DNA of 64,000 nucleotides. Source: Carallia brachiata (lineage: Eukaryota > Streptophyta > Magnoliopsida > Malpighiales > Rhizophoraceae). Shown in pieces: positions 59,053 to 64,000 of the stretch; position 1 is the stretch's first letter; every line of letters starts with the position of its first letter. The notes under the pieces are model-generated. The model did no database searches, was not told the origin of the DNA, and saw nothing but the letters and a program-made list of their open reading frames with translations. The stretch is from NCBI GenBank assembly GCA_021464245.1, contig JADCRB010000026.1:3882187-3946186 (forward strand), read 5' to 3'. A program made the translations under genes and the position numbers.

Positions 59053-60492
59053 TCAAGTGCTCGTGGCCTTGGTCAGCGAGGCCAAAGTCACGGACGATCC
59101 AAACGGCAACGTACTGATATCAACTGTAAACGTGTCATAACGTAGGAAAAACTCCACCAGCATAACCCTGTACAGGAGCACCACCAGATCCTTGCCCGGG
59201 CACTGCTTGTTCTCCGCCGTCGGATCATCAATCTCACGCCCATTGGACCAATAAACATACTTGAGCAGCTTCTCACCCTCCCCGACGAACCTATGGCCCA
59301 CAAAATCCTCAGGATCATCGAAAACTCTGGGGTCCTTCGTAGCCAACGGTTGATACCCAAAGATCATCTCACCTTTCTTGATCTCAAACGCCGCATCATG
59401 GCTGTGGATCACAATATCCTCCTTGGCCTTAGCGTACTGGAACGGAACCGGAGGCTCAATCCTCAAAGCCTCATAAACAACTGACTTGGTTAAAGTCATC
59501 TTATCCAACGCCTGGAAAGTGATGACCCCACCTTCATTCTTAACAACGGTCCTGATTTCCTCGGCAAGCCGGCGGTGTAAATCCGCTCCAGCCGCAGCAA
59601 CCCACTTGAGCAAAGCCGGAAAGGAAGCTTTCATTCCTCCATAAGCATTAAAACCAGCAAGAAAAACCAAGTTATGGCAAGCTTCCTCGTTTTCAATCCC
59701 AAACTCTGAGCCCGTTGAAATGGGAGTGGCATACTTGTAAAAGGCATTGTAAAGCCTCTTGTAATCAGATTAGCAAGAAAAATGGGAGAGGAAATGTAAT
59801 CAATAAAAGGTCATCCAAGAACTGTGGTAAGCCATGTTGCAAGTGGTGCAAGTTGAAGAAGAAGCCATTTGTCACAAGTGAATGGCCCTTTGGTTCCAAA
59901 TCTCAGTCTGAGAAGGATCTTTGTTATCACAAAACAGGCGAAACACAAAGTTAAAAGACATGGAACTGTTAAGGTCATTGAAATTGTTTTTCTTGTCTGA
60001 AGAAGAAGAAGACAACATTTGGTCTTCCATGTCATTGAACATCTGACAAGCATGTCCTGAAGAGAGGAATAAAGTCCTTGTGCTTTGAAGAAAGTATAGA
60101 CAAGAAAAGAGACTTAAGGGACTTGTGTTTGGGTTCGGAGGGGTCGAGGAAAGCGCAGGCGCGGTAGCCGCCGGTGAAGGAGACGGAGGGGAAGTAAGTC
60201 CCGTCGAGAACGTTGCGTTTTTCGACCTTTGAAGTGTCGAAAGAATGGAGGAATAGAGCATCAAGACGGCAATGACTTTGGGGTTCCGAGCAATGAAAGG
60301 GCCAGGAGGCATGTTGGTTTTGAAGACTGTGGATTGGTATTTTTGGATACGGGGTGGTGAAGAACTTGTCTTTGCCTTGGTTGTAGAAGTAAGCTAGACG
60401 GTCTTTGATTGCTCCGAAAATGGGGTGCCATAGTCGCCGGGGATCGGTTTCAAGGCAGCTTTGAGAAGAAGAGGAGATGGAGAATCAGACAT
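59053..60492 (-). pseudogene. CYP74 cytochrome P450 (allene oxide synthase-like), broken by multiple frameshifts
   Basis: CYP74 enzymes convert fatty-acid hydroperoxides without oxygen or reductase; allene oxide synthase feeds jasmonate synthesis. From the Met at 60492 (MSDSPSPLLLKAALKPIPGD) to the stop at 59053 the gene covers a full CYP74 without introns, but the frame changes repeatedly. Breaks lie near 60420 (after GDYGTPF), 60350, 60268 (after VIAV), 60045 (after LSD), 59875 (after AIHL), 59800-59825 and 59770. The final 205 codons are open and keep GFNAYGG (I-helix), EALRIEPPVP (ExxR), FGYQPLATKDP and the haem Cys motif NKQCPGKD. Several separate lesions make an assembly error unlikely. 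It could be a 9-AOS or lyase type. Confidence 0.88.
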
Positions 60493-60509
60493 TTTTTTCT
60501 TCAAAAAAA

Positions 60510-63500
60510 AGAAAAAAAAAGTGTTATAGTTTGGTTATGATCTAGTTTGTAAACCCACAATTCGATTAGCGATTCTAGTTCATAATCCATTATGAGAAGG
60601 ATATTGGTATATTTATATAGAAATTTATAATTTCAAGAACGGAAAAAGTTAGATGGCCAAACAATTAAGTGGCTAAATATTGTTTAGATTCAATTTTATG
60701 CAACAAACACTACATTTTATACAATTGTAATAATAAATGTGATTTGAAAAAATATTATTATTATTTTTTATATTTTTTAACTATAATTACACAAAATATG
60801 TTTATTGTTATACAAATTAAATATCATTTAGATAAAATCTGACACTAATAAATGACCATGTAATGGTTCTTTTGAAGAATGTCAAATATTTAATACTAAA
60901 TATCAACGAGAAAAAACGATTTAAGTGGAATCAATTGAGAAAAAAAAAATAAAGTGAAATTTGTGAGACATAAAATTGGTTAGCTATTAGAGTCATAAAA
61001 AGTGAATATATATATATTTATATTACAATTTAATTTTATTATTTAGTTTAATTTTAAATAATAATTAAATAATTAAATAATTTATCAAATATTTATATTA
61101 TTTTTATATTATTTATTATTACTCATACTATGAAAATTTATTGCATACGCATCTGCGGTTTACCATTTCTTTCACGTGCACATATGCTCTCTATATTGAG
61201 TACATGCCCTTTTTTCCAATTCGATGGGCGAATGGGCGAATGTTATCTCTCAACTGCAACTAGTCAGAAGTTGCATCTATGGCTATGTGGAGTCCACGGA
61301 GAAAACTTTCAGCTGAGCCGAGCAAGGAATTAAGGCAAAGAGAATGGCACACCGCCCACGTGCCTAAGAAAATCCGTATAATTTGATAAAAGTTCTTAGT
61401 GTATGGGACTGTCCCATTAATATATATAAAATAATTCAATGATACTGTTGTATACATAATAATTTATTTTAACATATATAAAATAAATTATCAAATATTA
61501 TTAAATAAATTTTATAATTATTATTTTATCATTACATAATATTAAATTATTATTTAATATTAAACTATATATTAAAATTACAGTAATTATGGTACATTGA
61601 CTTGTAAACATGGCGAACCCCTTCCCGCCCCCTTCAAAAAATCTTTCATTGGATTTGAGAGTTCAGACCTATGATTTATTGTGGAAGACCGCCATGTGAA
61701 TTATGCGACGATCTTTAAGTCCATCGTTGTGTAGCAGAAGACTGACGGGACGCGACGTCCTTTCTTGTTTTTTGAATGGTCGGCAGATCGTGCAAATGAT
61801 AATCACGTGTTATTTTTTTTTATAATGTTATTTACACGTAACTTTTTACTTTATACACGTAAATGAGGTAATAAAGATAAAAAATTTTGCCCATGTTTTT
61901 GCATGCACCTGTTTTCTTCGTGTAAATAGGTTCATCCTCTCATCCAGTACAGACGTTAAGGACTATCTATTCGAATGAATATCCTTTGTTAATTGATTTT
62001 AATTAAAATTTAAATTTAGTGTTATAGTTGCATTAGTTTTAGAGTTAATTTTAAAAATATTATCATTTTTTATATTTTTTTAATAAATTTAACATAATTT
62101 TTAAGTATAATTTAATTATTTTTTAATAAATCTAATACATTGTTCCTTAAAAATAACTGAATTCTTTAATCTACACATATACTCATATGATATTTAAGAA
62201 TTTTAAATTATATTAAATTTAGACGTAAACATATTATATCTGTATATTAAGGGATTCAGTTACTTTTAAATAATTATTTTTAACCGATAGTGTGCTAGAT
62301 TTATTAAAAAATAATTAAATGATATTAAATTTATTAATTTTTAAATTATATTAAATTTATTAAAAAATATAAAAATAGTATTATTTTTTGAAATTAACCC
62401 CTATTTTTATAGGGTAGATGCATGGCCCAGCTACGACTTGGTTCTCCCTCTAAAGGGTTAAATTGATGGAATCTTATCTCATTTTATACGGTGGAGGTCT
62501 TTTTTTTTCCCCTTTTTGGTACGTGAGAAAAATGTGGACAAATACATTTCGTTAGATTTTTTTTTGGTCAAACAAAAAATTTATTATAAATATATCGATT
62601 ATCATGTTTTTAAACTGAATTCAAAGTAACTTTCATTTGAATAATTTGTTTAATAACTTCTAAAGAGGTTAAATCTACTATGTGAGTACTACTAAGACTA
62701 ACGAGTCTCTCCTACTGATGTCCCAATAAGCAAGCCTAATTCTAAAGACAAATCACAATTTTTCGTCAACCAAAGTGCCACCTAACTATTGTTAGGGGAG
62801 GGCATATGTGAACATAAGACACCAAATGTGAAAACATGCCAACTTATCACTGTATTATTGACTCGCGTAATTATTTTGTTAGATTAAATGGTGATATTAT
62901 GTATAAAAAAACATTTGACTTTAAAGTTATAGTTAATTTGTTTTTTTAGTTTGTGGTTAATTTATAAATACGAGTAAGCTCCGTGTACAATTGTTGTCTA
63001 CATATAAATATCAGCTTCGTAATTCTTCCAAAAGGTGAGGTTATTTTGTTTTTAAGGGAAAAAAAAGGTGTACTTGAAACACACTTATCACGTAGAAATT
63101 TTGATTCCTTTCTCTATTTTTCTTGCATGTTTTTCCTTTACTATTAGAAAAAATTTACGTGTATTTAGTCAAAAAGCCAGAAAAGACACGGAATACAATT
63201 ATTTATGGACACTTAATAATATCGGTTTTAAGGTTTTTTTTTTTCTAATATTATTTGAGGGAAACAACGATTTTAAGTATAGTTTAACGTAAGCTGTTCT
63301 ATTTCGATGCACGTGATCGTATGCTTAAGACGTAAAATGTCAACATAATCAAAATATTCATATTAATTTTTTTTTAAAAATCAGATATAAAACTCGCAAT
63401 GAATATAATGAATGTCAAATATATTACATAATTTAGTTTACAGTCACATAGTCAACCTCATTATCTGTTTATAAATTTTCTGAGCCTGGGGGATGATACA

Positions 63501-64000
63501 TTGAATTCAGACAAAAAATTAATTTACCTTTTCCCTCGAAAAAAATAGCCCATTATTATTGTATGGAATACTACCTACGGCTAAGAAATTTCAGATGCAG
63601 GTAACTTGTTCATAATTAATAAAGTTTGAACGAAGGTCGTACAAGAAACACAAATTTCATATTTAATATATTCAACGAATGTCACCCATGAAAATAGGAT
63701 TTCAAAAACTGAAATTTAGGCAATCAATACTAGAAACATATTTGTTAAACACACCTTTTATCAAACTCCCTACACTAAATTAGAGAAAATACTCGCTACA
63801 CTAAATTAGAGAAAATACTTGTCAAGCAACCTTACCACGAAGTATAACAGTAAAATATTGTTTCTTTAAACCATAAATTTTGAGTAAAAAATGTGTTTAT
63901 ATTAATATAACTTTTCCGTAAAACATTAAAGCCGATTTACCTTAATTACATAGGTAGCAAGGTGGGACGACCTGTGGCTGCCTATTTGCACGTTCTAGTT
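60510..64000. other. Intergenic, AT-rich, no gene recognised
   Basis: Mostly AT-rich to the window end. Small frames at 61130-61333 and 63068-63292 carry no recognisable domain. A near-exact short duplication (CTACACTAAATTAGAGAAAATACT) at 63771-63821 is the only structure noted. Confidence 0.5.

Overview
The window is nuclear DNA from a flowering plant. It has short, intron-split genes with plastid and mitochondrial presequences, AT-rich intergenic DNA full of microsatellites, a Copia LTR, a tRNA-derived SINE and a hAT-like element. Protein similarity is to dicot families; I cannot name the species.

Layout, left to right. 1-1162: start of a minus-strand Copia element (gag fragment, primer-binding site, full 5' LTR), continuing off the left edge. 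3142-6055 (-): ten-exon IspH/HDR, last enzyme of the plastid MEP pathway. 6312-6848: non-autonomous hAT-like transposon. 10260-13996 (+): seven-exon ARIADNE-type RBR ubiquitin ligase. 17165-17328: SINE with target duplications. 17582-21286 (+): DUF547 / MIP1-leucine-zipper gene whose first exon I could not place. 22598-24398 (+): plastid-division gene PDV2. 25094-27119 (+): class 1 phytoglobin. 30622-31011 (-): DUF4228/PADRE protein. 34582-34746 (-): TOM6. 36635-37852 (-): ATL65-like RING-H2 ligase. 39753-39826 (-): tRNA-Ile(AAU). 41094-42332 (-): COR413-PM cold-regulated membrane protein. 43877-46034 (+): mitochondrial ribosomal protein L14 (HLP/HUELLENLOS type). 46500-46960 (-): decayed LINE RNase H. 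47656-48440: three tandem copies of a dispersed repeat. 49044-about 52400 (+): TATA-led locus without convincing coding sequence that carries a diverged tandem repeat family. 59053-60492 (-): broken CYP74 (allene oxide synthase-like) pseudogene. 60.5-64 kb: AT-rich, no gene seen.

The genes are unrelated housekeeping and stress genes with no sign of a cluster or operon. Several products act in organelles: IspH and PDV2 in plastids, TOM6 and L14 in mitochondria.

The most unusual points are these. Three introns appear to use GC rather than GT donors (one in phytoglobin, two in COR413-PM), and a fourth junction in the MIP1/DUF547 gene has GA where alignment expects the donor. The L14 presequence contains an in-frame 42-bp tandem duplication. 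The 49-52.4 kb locus holds a tandem repeat family of unknown nature, a candidate structured noncoding RNA locus. I found no clear evidence of a wholly new biological system.
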